Positions 1-5,996 of a stretch of DNA of 6,023 nt are shown here, piece after piece. Within the stretch, counting starts at the first letter, position 1. Each line of letters opens with the position of its first letter. This DNA is from Desulfobacteraceae bacterium (GTDB taxonomy: Bacteria; Desulfobacterota; DSM-4660; Desulfatiglandales; Desulfatiglandaceae), in the NCBI GenBank assembly GCA_013203065.1, contig JABMQV010000269.1:1-6023 (forward strand). Reading direction: 5' to 3'. A program made the position numbers and the translations under genes. Under the pieces are notes generated by a model that ran no database searches, was not told the DNA's origin, and worked only from the letters and a program-made list of their open reading frames with translations.

Positions 1-60
1 GTAGGTATAATCGAGTTATTAGTTCAGAAACTCAGGAATATCAAGGGAGCAACGACTTGA
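1..60 (+). CDS. 3' end of upstream gene, probably LivM-type ABC permease (partial)
   Basis: Frame 1 is open from the window edge to TGA at 58-60 and encodes 19 residues ending VQKLRNIKGATT. The short hydrophobic stretch VGIIELLV followed by a basic tail would fit the end of the last membrane helix and cytoplasmic tail of a LivM-type permease. The position immediately before livG- and livF-like genes fits the usual order of branched-chain amino acid transporter operons. The stop overlaps the next start by one base (TGATG at 58-62), as is typical of translationally coupled genes. Nineteen residues are too few for a firm family assignment, so the permease identity rests mainly on context. Confidence 0.5.
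   Translation, partial: VGIIELLVQKLRNIKGATT
45..49 (+). promoter_or_regulatory. Ribosome binding site inside the end of the upstream gene
   Basis: GGGAG lies 10 nt before ATG 60 and 7 nt before TTG 57, within the last codons of the upstream gene. With the TGATG stop/start overlap it supports coupled translation starting at ATG 60, although TTG 57 is not excluded. Confidence 0.5.
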
Positions 61-818
61 TGTTACGATCTGAGGACATAAAGAAATATTATGGAGACTT
101 TTGCGCTTTAGATGGTGTCAGCATACAGGTCAACCCAGACGAATTTGTATCTATTATTGGCCCAAACGGGGCAGGCAAGACGACCCTGGTGGATGTTCTG
201 ACCGGTCGCTTTAAGCCTGAAACGGGTGCTGTTTACTTTAAAGAAAAAAACATTACAGGCATAAAACCGGAAAAACTCTGCAAGCTCGGAGTGGCCAGGT
301 CTTTTCAACTGGTCAATATCTTCCCTGAGTTAACGGTCCACGAATTTCTGACAGTCGCCATCATTTCAAGGCTTGGAAGAGGGACAAGGCTATTATCCAG
401 CCTGAAGCGCAATAAAAAAATTAATGAAGAGACTCTTGAGATAGCAAGACTTTTTGGATTAGAAGATAAAAAAGACATGCATGCAAAGGATTTGCCCCAA
501 GGAGACAAAAAACTGTTGGACATTGCATCAGCATTTGCCCTGCATCCGGAAATCATAGTATTAGATGAACCCACCAGTGGAGTAAGCACAAACGATAAGT
601 ACCAGATTATTGAGACCCTCATATCCGCATCAAAGGAGATCGGGATTAGATCTATCCTCCAGATTGAGCACGATATGGACATTGTTTTTTCATACTCCGA
701 CAGAATCATTGCCCTGCACCAAGGACATATACTCGCAGAGGGCACTCCTAAAGAGATCCAAAACAACGAACAGGTCGTCTCTATGATACTCGGCGGCCAC
801 AGGCAAGCGAGCCATTAA
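60..818 (+). CDS. livG: LivG-like ABC transporter ATP-binding protein
   Basis: This 252-residue protein is one of the two cytoplasmic ATPases of a branched-chain amino acid-type (HAAT) importer. Numbering from ATG 60, it has Walker A GPNGAGKT (about 34-41), the Q-loop glutamine at 83 in RSFQ, an unusual signature LPQGD (about 145-149; LivG proteins usually have LSYGQ or LSHGE), Walker B IIVLDEP with catalytic Glu170, and switch His204 in IEHDMD, the usual LivG form. The insert after the Q-loop and the C-terminal ILGG also match LivG. ATG 60 is preferred over TTG 57 because it overlaps the upstream TGA and lies 10 nt after GGGAG (45-49). The substrate cannot be read from an ATPase. HAAT systems import branched-chain amino acids, amides, urea or aromatic compounds, and the neighbouring methyltransferase makes a methylated compound possible. 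The family call is firm; the gene symbol is by similarity only. Confidence 0.92.
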   Translation: MLRSEDIKKYYGDFCALDGVSIQVNPDEFVSIIGPNGAGKTTLVDVLTGRFKPETGAVYFKEKNITGIKPEKLCKLGVARSFQLVNIFPELTVHEFLTVAIISRLGRGTRLLSSLKRNKKINEETLEIARLFGLEDKKDMHAKDLPQGDKKLLDIASAFALHPEIIVLDEPTSGVSTNDKYQIIETLISASKEIGIRSILQIEHDMDIVFSYSDRIIALHQGHILAEGTPKEIQNNEQVVSMILGGHRQASH

Positions 819-836
819 GGGGGACAATTAGCAACG

Positions 837-1550
837 GTGCTTAAACTCGAGCATATAAACATGTTTATCCAGGCTAGCCATATCCTCAGAGACGTATTTC
901 TCGAGGTGGCAGAGGGGGAGGTTGTTTGTCTTATTGGCCGAAATGGTGCAGGAAAGACTACGACGTTGAGGACTATTATGGGATTTCTATCCCCACAATC
1001 CGGCACGATAGAATTTCAAAAACAGGATATATCAGGACTTCCAACATACAAGATAGCCCAAATGGGTCTCGGCTATATGCCGGGAGATGGGGGAATATTC
1101 GCTGATTTGACTGTCCATGAGAACATTGAAATTGGCTCATGGATGAGAGAGACATCTCTAACCCCCGAAGAAAAGGTGGGGTTTGCCTATCAGAGCTTCC
1201 CCCTGTTAGAAAAATATAGGTCCAGAAAAGGGGATCAAGTGAGCGGGGGGGAGCGGAAGATGCTCGCCATCGCCAGGGCGTTTGCGTCGGATCCGACAAT
1301 GCTCTTGTTGGATGAACCTTTTGAAGGGTTGTCTCCTGTCATAATCCCGGGTATCAATGAAAAAATTTATGAGGGCACAAAAAATGGCCTTTCAATCCTC
1401 ATTGCGGAGTCTGAGTTGCACCACGTGCCAGAATTCACGAATACGCTTTATGTCATAGAGAGAGGGCAGATTATTTTCGCAGGTAAGCCCGAAAGGGTGC
1501 AGCATGAAGAGGACATAATGAGGATTATCGGCGGGAGTGCTACCCAGTGA
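837..1550 (+). CDS. livF: LivF-like ABC transporter ATP-binding protein
   Basis: This 237-residue protein is the second ATPase of the HAAT importer, expected to pair with the LivG-like subunit. It has Walker A GRNGAGKT (34-41), an ABC signature VSGGE (135-139), Walker B MLLLDEP with Glu160, followed by FEGLSP, the LivF-type D-loop region. LTVHENI (91-97) is the usual LivF segment after the Q-loop. The switch position is unusual: where most ABC proteins have His, and where E. coli LivF has Gln (VEQN), this protein has Ser192 (IAESELHH). The start is GTG 837, with GGGGGA (819-824) 12 nt upstream directly after the livG stop. The 18-nt gap indicates one operon. Length and motifs are complete, so the gene looks functional. 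No terminator is obvious after it. Confidence 0.92.
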   Translation: MLKLEHINMFIQASHILRDVFLEVAEGEVVCLIGRNGAGKTTTLRTIMGFLSPQSGTIEFQKQDISGLPTYKIAQMGLGYMPGDGGIFADLTVHENIEIGSWMRETSLTPEEKVGFAYQSFPLLEKYRSRKGDQVSGGERKMLAIARAFASDPTMLLLDEPFEGLSPVIIPGINEKIYEGTKNGLSILIAESELHHVPEFTNTLYVIERGQIIFAGKPERVQHEEDIMRIIGGSATQ

Positions 1551-1608
1551 TGAAGATTTGAGTATATGAAGACATTTCGTAGGGTAGACATTTGGACTGA
1601 TTTACTTT

Positions 1609-1646
1609 GAGCTCAGGGCAAAACATTCTTGGGCTCTAGCCCTTTT
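1609..1646 (+). promoter_or_regulatory. Leader with two competing hairpins before the methyltransferase gene
   Basis: Two RNA structures share bases 1631-1636. The first is a 10-pair stem of 1609-1618 with 1627-1636, including three G-U pairs and an eight-base loop. The second is GGGC (1631-1634) with GCCC (1639-1642) around a UCUA loop, followed by UUUU (1643-1646), shaped like a short intrinsic terminator. It ends immediately before the AGGAGG ribosome site. The arrangement resembles a small attenuator or translation switch, but the terminator stem has only four pairs, so it may be chance or a weak site that reduces read-through from the transporter genes. I saw no convincing sigma-70 promoter in this 109-nt gap. 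Confidence 0.3.
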
Positions 1647-1652
1647 AGGAGG
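1647..1652 (+). promoter_or_regulatory. Shine-Dalgarno site deciding the methyltransferase start
   Basis: A perfect AGGAGG lies 7 nt before ATG 1660. The in-frame GTG at 1654 begins one base after it and is too close to be used, so ATG 1660 is the start. Confidence 0.8.
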
Positions 1653-1659
1653 AGTGAAG

Positions 1660-3432
1660 ATGGCAAGAGAACCGAAACCGGACTTTGAAAGATACATGAC
1701 AACCCTCCATTGTGAAGAACCCGATCGGGTACCGTTGGGAGATTGGCACGTGGACCAATTACCCAAGGAAAGCTTCATGGGCAGAAACATTGTCACCTTG
1801 CAGGATCAGGTGGACTTCTGGTACACGGCCGGGTTTGATTTCGTCACGTCATCTTCGGGAATTCTGGAACCGGTCCGCGCCCCGGAAGGTATGACCACCA
1901 AAGGAGAAGCTGTCCACACCGAATATGGAGACAAGGTTGCCAGAGAATGGGCACAAGAGCACGAAGGAGTTATGACCAATTGGGAGCAGTTCGAAAAATT
2001 TCCTTGGCCCTCGGTGGACGAATTCGATCTATCTCAGTGGGATTCTTTCGATAAAAATCTTCCGAAAGGGATGAAGGCCATCCTCCTTTTGGGCAAGATA
2101 TACACGTATGTTTGGATGTCCATGGGCGCAGAGACCTTTTTCAATGCCCTTGAAAACAATGAAGAGCTCGTTGCGGCCATATTCGATAAGGTAGGACAGA
2201 TCCAATACGAGACGTTTCTCAGGGTGATCGAACATCCTAATGTGGGGGCTGTGCTCAATCCGGACGACATTGCCCACAATACAGGGCTTCTGGTTCACCC
2301 TAAGTATCTGACGAAACACCTTTTCCCATGGTACAAAAAGATGGGAGATGTGTGTCGCGACAGGGGCATAGGGTGGATCTTCCATAGCGACGGGGATTGT
2401 ACCGATGTTTTGGATGATCTGATTGAATGTGGATTTCACGCCTTCAACCCCGTCCAGCCCAAATGCATGGACATCGTGGAAGTGAAGAAGAGATGGGGCG
2501 ATAAACTTTGCCTGATTGGTAATCTTAATCTGGATTCGACCCTCACACTGGGCAGTCCCGAAGACGTCCGGGCGGAGGTCTATGAAAGGATCCGAACCAT
2601 CGCTCCTGGCGGTGGGTACATGGTTGCGTCATCGAACTCCATTACAGACTATGTCCCGCTTGAAAATATGAAGGCCCTGATCGATGCCACGTTTGAATTT
2701 GGTCGGTATCCCATCGAGCTTGAAGAAGGTGGCGTGAAAGGAATAATCTGGACATTCCAGGCCAAACCCAAATTGGAGAAGGTTGAGATAGTGACTGAAC
2801 TGGACGTTGAGGCCTATGTCTCGGCACTCCTTATAAAAAATGTTCCTCGCCTCATCGAACTCGTACAAAAAGATATGGACTCTGGGCTGAATCCGTCGGA
2901 TATAGTAAAAAAGGGATTTGTCACCGCCATGACGATCATCGGCGAAAAATTCCAAAACGGTGAGATCTACATACCGGAAATGATGATCTCTGCCAAGGCC
3001 ATGTCAGAGACATTGTCGCATCTTGAAGACCAGCTTGTTCTGAGAAGCGATGAAAAGCAGGGGACCGTCGTCATTGGCACGGTCAAAGGTGACCTCCATG
3101 ATATCGGAAAAAACCTTGTGATCATGATGCTAGAGGGTCAAGGTTTCACTGTAGAGGACCTGGGCATCTCTGTTGACCCTGAAAAATTTGTGCAAACCGT
3201 CAGGGAGAAAAAGCCGGATATTGTGGGCATAAGTGCCCTATTAACCACGACCATGATCGAGATGAAGAAAACCATCGATACCCTTCAAAAGGCAGGAATG
3301 AGGGATTCTGTTAAGGTCATCGTGGGGGGTGCGCCTGTGACCGAGAAGTTTGCGAAAGACATAGGAGCCGACGGGTTTGCCTATGACGCTCCAGGTGCAG
3401 CCCAGAAATGTAAAGAACTCCTTTCCAGTTAG
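1660..3432 (+). CDS. One-chain corrinoid methyltransferase: UroD/MtaA-type domain fused to B12-binding domain
   Basis: This 590-residue cytoplasmic protein has three parts. Residues about 1-365 are a uroporphyrinogen decarboxylase-like TIM barrel as in MtaA, MtbA and CmuA (RVPLGDW at 23-29, FHSDGD at 241-246, VPLEN in the last third). Residues about 384-465 are the helical cap of methyltransferase corrinoid proteins (IGEKFQNGEIYIPEMM, then a conserved AKAM). Residues about 468-590 are a Rossmann-like cobalamin domain with GDLHDIGKNL; Asp478, His480 and Gly483 form DxHxxG, and His480 is the expected lower cobalt ligand. GISALLTTTM and VIVGGAPVT match the family. The likely role is methyl transfer from a substrate to its own Co(I), or from methyl-Co(III) to an acceptor such as a thiol or tetrahydrofolate. 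The order and size resemble the chloromethane enzyme CmuA, but the His-x-Cys...Cys zinc ligands are absent (His242, Ser243, Asp244; Asn326 at the expected second Cys). The substrate is unknown; a methoxyaromatic or methylamine is possible. Domain calls are firm, and function beyond corrinoid methyl transfer is inferred. Confidence 0.9.
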   Translation: MAREPKPDFERYMTTLHCEEPDRVPLGDWHVDQLPKESFMGRNIVTLQDQVDFWYTAGFDFVTSSSGILEPVRAPEGMTTKGEAVHTEYGDKVAREWAQEHEGVMTNWEQFEKFPWPSVDEFDLSQWDSFDKNLPKGMKAILLLGKIYTYVWMSMGAETFFNALENNEELVAAIFDKVGQIQYETFLRVIEHPNVGAVLNPDDIAHNTGLLVHPKYLTKHLFPWYKKMGDVCRDRGIGWIFHSDGDCTDVLDDLIECGFHAFNPVQPKCMDIVEVKKRWGDKLCLIGNLNLDSTLTLGSPEDVRAEVYERIRTIAPGGGYMVASSNSITDYVPLENMKALIDATFEFGRYPIELEEGGVKGIIWTFQAKPKLEKVEIVTELDVEAYVSALLIKNVPRLIELVQKDMDSGLNPSDIVKKGFVTAMTIIGEKFQNGEIYIPEMMISAKAMSETLSHLEDQLVLRSDEKQGTVVIGTVKGDLHDIGKNLVIMMLEGQGFTVEDLGISVDPEKFVQTVREKKPDIVGISALLTTTMIEMKKTIDTLQKAGMRDSVKVIVGGAPVTEKFAKDIGADGFAYDAPGAAQKCKELLSS

Positions 3433-3449
3433 GAGTGGCTGAGGTAAGT

Positions 3450-3454
3450 AAGGA
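3450..3454 (+). promoter_or_regulatory. Ribosome binding site deciding the DUF1638 start
   Basis: AAGGA lies 7 nt before ATG 3462. The alternative in-frame GTG at 3435 has AGGA directly touching it (3431-3434), with no room for initiation. Confidence 0.55.
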
Positions 3455-3461
3455 TCAGATA

Positions 3462-4166
3462 ATGCCAGGATTGGCTTCTGACAAGACAAATAAGCGACAA
3501 GTCATTGTGGCCTGCCGAGTGGTGGAACCGGAACTTGAATGGGCGCGCCAAGGGGACAACCATGTGGAGATCCGTTACATTGACCAGGGTTTACACCGAA
3601 GACCCAAAGACATGGCTGGCTTGGTACAGGAGCAAATCGATCATGTAGCGGGATATGCCACACAGATCGTTTTGGCCTATGGTCTGTGTTCTAACGGGAT
3701 TGTGAGGGTTACGGCAAGACGGCAAGGATTGATCGTTCCCCGATGTCATGATTGCATCGGCCTACTCTTGGGATCGCCGGCCGCTTATAAAAAGGCCTTC
3801 CAAGAAAGACCAGGGACCTATTATCTGACACCGGGGTGGGTCGCGGAAAAAAAGGACCCATTGGGCATCGTCGAGTATGAATACGAGCCGAAGTTTGGTC
3901 GAGAAACGGCCATCTGGGTCATGGAGGAGGAGCTCAAACACTACACCCATATTGCATTGATCAATTCCGGCGTGGATGACCTGACTCCTTTACGACAGAG
4001 GGCCTTGGAAAACGCCCATGTCTTTAAGAAAGAATATGAAGTGATTCAGGGAAGCCTGGACTATTTTGACAAGATCATTCGGGGTCCTTACTCTTCTGAT
4101 TACTTTTTCAATCTCAAGTCCGGTGAACAGGTGACCCTAGAAATGTATCTTGAGGAATCTACGTAA
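3462..4166 (+). CDS. DUF1638 family protein
   Basis: This 234-residue soluble protein matches the DUF1638 pattern as I recall it: VIVACRVV near the N-terminus, YIDQGLHRRP, AYGLCSNG, then PRCHDCIGLLLGS and a TYYLTPGW segment. Numbering from ATG 3462, the likely conserved polar residues are Cys18, His45, Cys76, Cys95, His96 and Cys98. The Cys/His cluster could hold a metal or act in redox chemistry; that is inference. There is no signal peptide or membrane segment. The biochemical function of the family is not known to me. Homologues are, from memory, often encoded beside corrinoid methyltransferases and their activators, and this one starts 29 nt after the methyltransferase stop (2 nt if GTG 3435 is used), almost certainly in the same transcript. 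An accessory role in methyl transfer, cofactor handling or substrate processing is therefore plausible. No reductive activator (RamA/RACo type) is present in the window. Confidence 0.85.
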   Translation: MPGLASDKTNKRQVIVACRVVEPELEWARQGDNHVEIRYIDQGLHRRPKDMAGLVQEQIDHVAGYATQIVLAYGLCSNGIVRVTARRQGLIVPRCHDCIGLLLGSPAAYKKAFQERPGTYYLTPGWVAEKKDPLGIVEYEYEPKFGRETAIWVMEEELKHYTHIALINSGVDDLTPLRQRALENAHVFKKEYEVIQGSLDYFDKIIRGPYSSDYFFNLKSGEQVTLEMYLEEST

Positions 4167-4198
4167 GATTGAACAGCAAATCTCCTTGTTTCCCAGTT

Positions 4199-4440
4199 TC
4201 AGATCCCATTTTCTCTGGCTCTAATGGCCTTTAATAGAAATTCGGACGTGACCGGGAGTCTAGTTATCCTGACCTCCACAGCGTCATAAACAGCGTTGCA
4301 TATGGCTGCGACAACCGGGTCCGTAACTGCTTCCTTACACTTTTCGCTCCAAAGGGTCCATAGGGGTCCTCTTCTTCCACAATGACCGTTTTGATGTCAG
4401 GCATATCCTCTATGGTGGGTATTTTGTAATCACTAACCTT
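4199..4440 (-). pseudogene. Relic of molybdenum hydroxylase large subunit (xanthine dehydrogenase/aldehyde oxidoreductase family), C-terminus
   Basis: Read on the minus strand from 4440, one frame gives KVSDYKIPTIEDMPDI and then EEEDPYGPFGAK, the hallmark end of the molybdopterin-binding subunit of the xanthine dehydrogenase family (DYxIPT..DMP, then GPFGAKGxGE). Near 4331-4337 the frame is lost; shifting one base continues with EAVTDPVVAAICNAVYDA and ITRLPVTSEFLLKAI to a natural TGA (complement of 4199-4201). The break falls at the conserved GxGE motif that carries the catalytic Glu. Immediately upstream an in-frame TAA (complement of 4441-4443) interrupts, and only LDGIVP (complement of 4444-4461) could extend the homology. 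About 80 of some 750 codons remain, so this is a true remnant and not a single sequencing error. Within the family it could have been a xanthine, aldehyde, nicotinate or 4-hydroxybenzoyl-CoA type enzyme; the fragment cannot tell. Confidence 0.82.
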
Positions 4441-4542
4441 TTAAGGCACTATGCCATCTAATCATCAAGGCTTTTTAGGGGTAATCGATATCGTTGTACC
4501 TTTTTGATTTTGTACGAAAGCTTCACAAATTAGTCTCAGGAC

Positions 4543-4549
4543 AGGAGGT
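4543..4549 (+). promoter_or_regulatory. Strong Shine-Dalgarno for the FAD oxidoreductase gene
   Basis: AGGAGGT lies 5 nt before ATG 4555, a near-perfect complement of the 16S rRNA tail. It fixes the start and suggests the gene is well translated despite lying between gene relics. Confidence 0.75.
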
Positions 4550-4554
4550 AACAA

Positions 4555-5823
4555 ATGGCCTGGATCACCGAACCAGAAAGACAGACCCCAGTGATTGCCA
4601 ATGTTGACCTGCTCATCTGTGGAGGCGGTTTTGCTGGGGTAGCTGCCGGAGTATGTGCTGCGCAGAATGGGTTAAAGGTCCTGTTGCTGGAAAAGTACGG
4701 TTTCCTGGGTGGGCTGGCTACCGCAGCCCTGGTAATAACCACTCCCCCGCTAGATAATGGAATCAATATCGAAATTGCCAAGAGATTGAAGGAAAAGGCC
4801 GTTTATGCCCCATGCCTACACTCGGGAGAAGAGGTGAAATGGCTGAACCTGCATGCCATTGACCCGGAGATAGTAAAATATGAATTTGTCCATATGTTAC
4901 AGGAACGGGGTGTTGATCTCCTCCTGCACACCTATATCGTCGACACCATCATGGAGGGTGACGTCGTCAAGGGCGTCATCTTAGAGAGTAAGGCGGGCAG
5001 GCAGGCTATCCTGGCAAAGATTGTAATAGATACAACGGGCGATGCGGATATCGCGGCCTTTGCCAGTGCCCCATTCAGGGTAGCCAAAAAACCCATGACC
5101 ATGATGTTCAACATGGTAGGGGTCAATGTGGAGAAGGCCTTAGCCGAGTTCGGCAACTGGGGCGGCATCAAGAAGGTGGTAAAGGAGGCCATAGATAAAG
5201 GTGTACTGCCTTTCGACTTGGGAATCCATCCGGAATTTGGTTCCCCTGGTGTTTATGCCGAGAAACTCGTCTACGATGACGAAATAAATGTATGGTCCGG
5301 TAATCTGCTGGACATGAACGGCTTAGAACCAAAGGATTTGACAAAAGGGGAGATCATAACCAGAGAACATGTGATGAGGCTCGCCACCTTCCTGAAGAAG
5401 AATGTCCCTGGTTTCGAGAAGTCCAGGATTGAATACACTGCAACCCAAATGGGCGTACGTGCAACAAGGCAAATAATTGGGGAAGCTTCACCTTCTATGG
5501 ATGAGGTCAAGGACAAGAAATTTGATGACACCGTTGTCAAACCCTATGCCAAGAGCGAGATGAGATTGCCCTATGGCTCTCTTCTACCCCAAAAGGTAGA
5601 AAATCTTTTGGTGGCTGGCAGATGTATCTCGGCCGAGGAAGACGCCATGGGTCAACTTCGGCTCATACCCGTTTGTTCGGCAACCGGACAGGCCGCTGGC
5701 GTCGCTGCAAACCTTGCCCTCAAGGAAGGTATAACCCTTAGAGAGCTGGATATACCATTATTACAAAGAACTCTGGCAGCACAGGGGATGGATCTACAAC
5801 TCCCCAAGAAAATGGCGATATAG
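4555..5823 (+). CDS. FAD-dependent oxidoreductase (FAD_oxidored, PF12831-type)
   Basis: This 422-residue soluble flavoprotein has an N-terminal Rossmann fold with GGGFAGVAAG (Gly23, Gly25 and Gly28 form GxGxxG), followed by Glu46 at the end of the second strand (VLLLEKYGFLGG), expected to bind the adenosine ribose of FAD. A second FAD element is IDTTGDADIAA in the middle. The C-terminal LLVAGRCIS (about 352-359) and MGQLRLIPVCSATGQAAG (365-382) match the conserved end of the PF12831 family, in which the Arg and the TGQAAG segment contact the flavin. The gene is complete, with no frameshift. The substrate is not predictable, because family members are mostly uncharacterised dehydrogenases or reductases. 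It is separated from the DUF1638 gene by 388 bases, so co-transcription with the methyltransferase is uncertain. Relics of unrelated genes lie on both sides, which suggests it arrived by recombination separately from the methyltransferase genes. Confidence 0.9.
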   Translation: MAWITEPERQTPVIANVDLLICGGGFAGVAAGVCAAQNGLKVLLLEKYGFLGGLATAALVITTPPLDNGINIEIAKRLKEKAVYAPCLHSGEEVKWLNLHAIDPEIVKYEFVHMLQERGVDLLLHTYIVDTIMEGDVVKGVILESKAGRQAILAKIVIDTTGDADIAAFASAPFRVAKKPMTMMFNMVGVNVEKALAEFGNWGGIKKVVKEAIDKGVLPFDLGIHPEFGSPGVYAEKLVYDDEINVWSGNLLDMNGLEPKDLTKGEIITREHVMRLATFLKKNVPGFEKSRIEYTATQMGVRATRQIIGEASPSMDEVKDKKFDDTVVKPYAKSEMRLPYGSLLPQKVENLLVAGRCISAEEDAMGQLRLIPVCSATGQAAGVAANLALKEGITLRELDIPLLQRTLAAQGMDLQLPKKMAI

Positions 5824-5838
5824 ATGACGATTTGTTTT

Positions 5839-5949
5839 CCACTCTACCTCTTGCCCTAAGGCTGCCTTACGGGCATTTTGAAGGGCTAATTGAGGGGCGA
5901 CCGCATCCTGCACCGCGATCCCTACCGTTTTAAAAAGGGCGCTTTTCCT
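5839..5949 (-). pseudogene. Relic of ornithine cyclodeaminase/mu-crystallin family protein, C-terminus
   Basis: On the minus strand, 37 codons read RKSALFKTVGIAVQD, then AVAPQLALQNARKAALGQEVEW. This matches the C-terminal segment of the ornithine cyclodeaminase/mu-crystallin/archaeal alanine dehydrogenase family (FKSxGxAxQDxxAAxLxxxxA, with a tail like GxGxEV). About a tenth of the usual 300-330 residues remains. Upstream, the frame reaches TAA (complement of 5977-5979) after eight codons (FVSNPIYR and a preceding Gly) that do not look homologous. Downstream, the original stop is missing; the frame runs into the antisense of the FAD gene end and stops at TAG (complement of 5794-5796). The fragment therefore seems cut at both ends. 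It could not encode a functional enzyme. Family identity is likely but rests on a short stretch. Confidence 0.7.
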
Positions 5950-5958
5950 ATAAATAGG
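5947..5958. repeat. 12-bp palindrome upstream of the last gene
   Basis: CCTAT-AA-ATAGG is a perfect 5-bp inverted repeat around AA, located 38 nt before ATG 5997 and coinciding with the 5' edge of the cyclodeaminase-family relic. It could be an operator half-site pair or chance in AT-rich DNA. Confidence 0.2.
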
Positions 5959-5996
5959 GTTTGACACAAAACCTTATAAAGAAAGGAGAAGCACCC

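Larger units (their letters stand above)
4167..4554. other. Gap without an intact gene, containing an antisense gene relic
   Basis: These 388 bases hold no intact open reading frame. Bases 4199-4440 are a decayed minus-strand molybdenum hydroxylase fragment, annotated separately. Bases 4167-4198 show nothing recognisable. Bases 4462-4542 are AT-rich and must carry the 5' untranslated region of the FAD gene if it has its own promoter, but I could not find a -35/-10 pair with good spacing. No hairpin followed by a T-run is evident after the DUF1638 gene. Confidence 0.7.
5824..5996. other. Gap between FAD oxidoreductase and next gene
   Basis: Most of this 173-base gap is the antisense cyclodeaminase-family relic. 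The remainder (5950-5996) is AT-rich and forms the 5' region of the next gene. It contains TTGACA (5961-5966) and TATAAA (5975-5980), but only 8 nt separate them, so they cannot form one sigma-70 promoter. No terminator with a T-run is seen after the FAD gene stop. Confidence 0.6.

Noticed and set aside
305..766. 153-codon minus-strand open frame opposite the LivG-like gene
   Set aside because: The plus-strand frame encodes complete ABC motifs; the antisense translation shows no recognisable domain and no ribosome site.
1566..1610. 14-codon plus-strand frame (MKTFRRVDIWTDLL) that might be a leader peptide before the methyltransferase hairpins
   Set aside because: No Shine-Dalgarno precedes it and it has no codon run suggesting attenuation, so it is most likely chance.
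2029..2439. 136-codon minus-strand open frame opposite the methyltransferase
   Set aside because: It is an antisense shadow of a conserved domain; the translation has no family features.
4444..4520. Short minus-strand open stretch ending in two TGA codons upstream of the molybdenum hydroxylase relic
   Set aside because: It does not resemble the sequence expected before the DYKIPT motif and has no recognisable family, so it was not annotated as part of the relic.
5932..5946. AAAAGGGCGCTTTT as a terminator after the FAD gene
   Set aside because: The stem is five pairs, mostly A-T, and it lies within the coding part of the antisense relic, so the match is explained by old codons.
5961..5980. 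TTGACA and TATAAA as a promoter for the last gene
   Set aside because: The hexamers are only 8 nt apart, and no partner at 16-18 nt was found for either.
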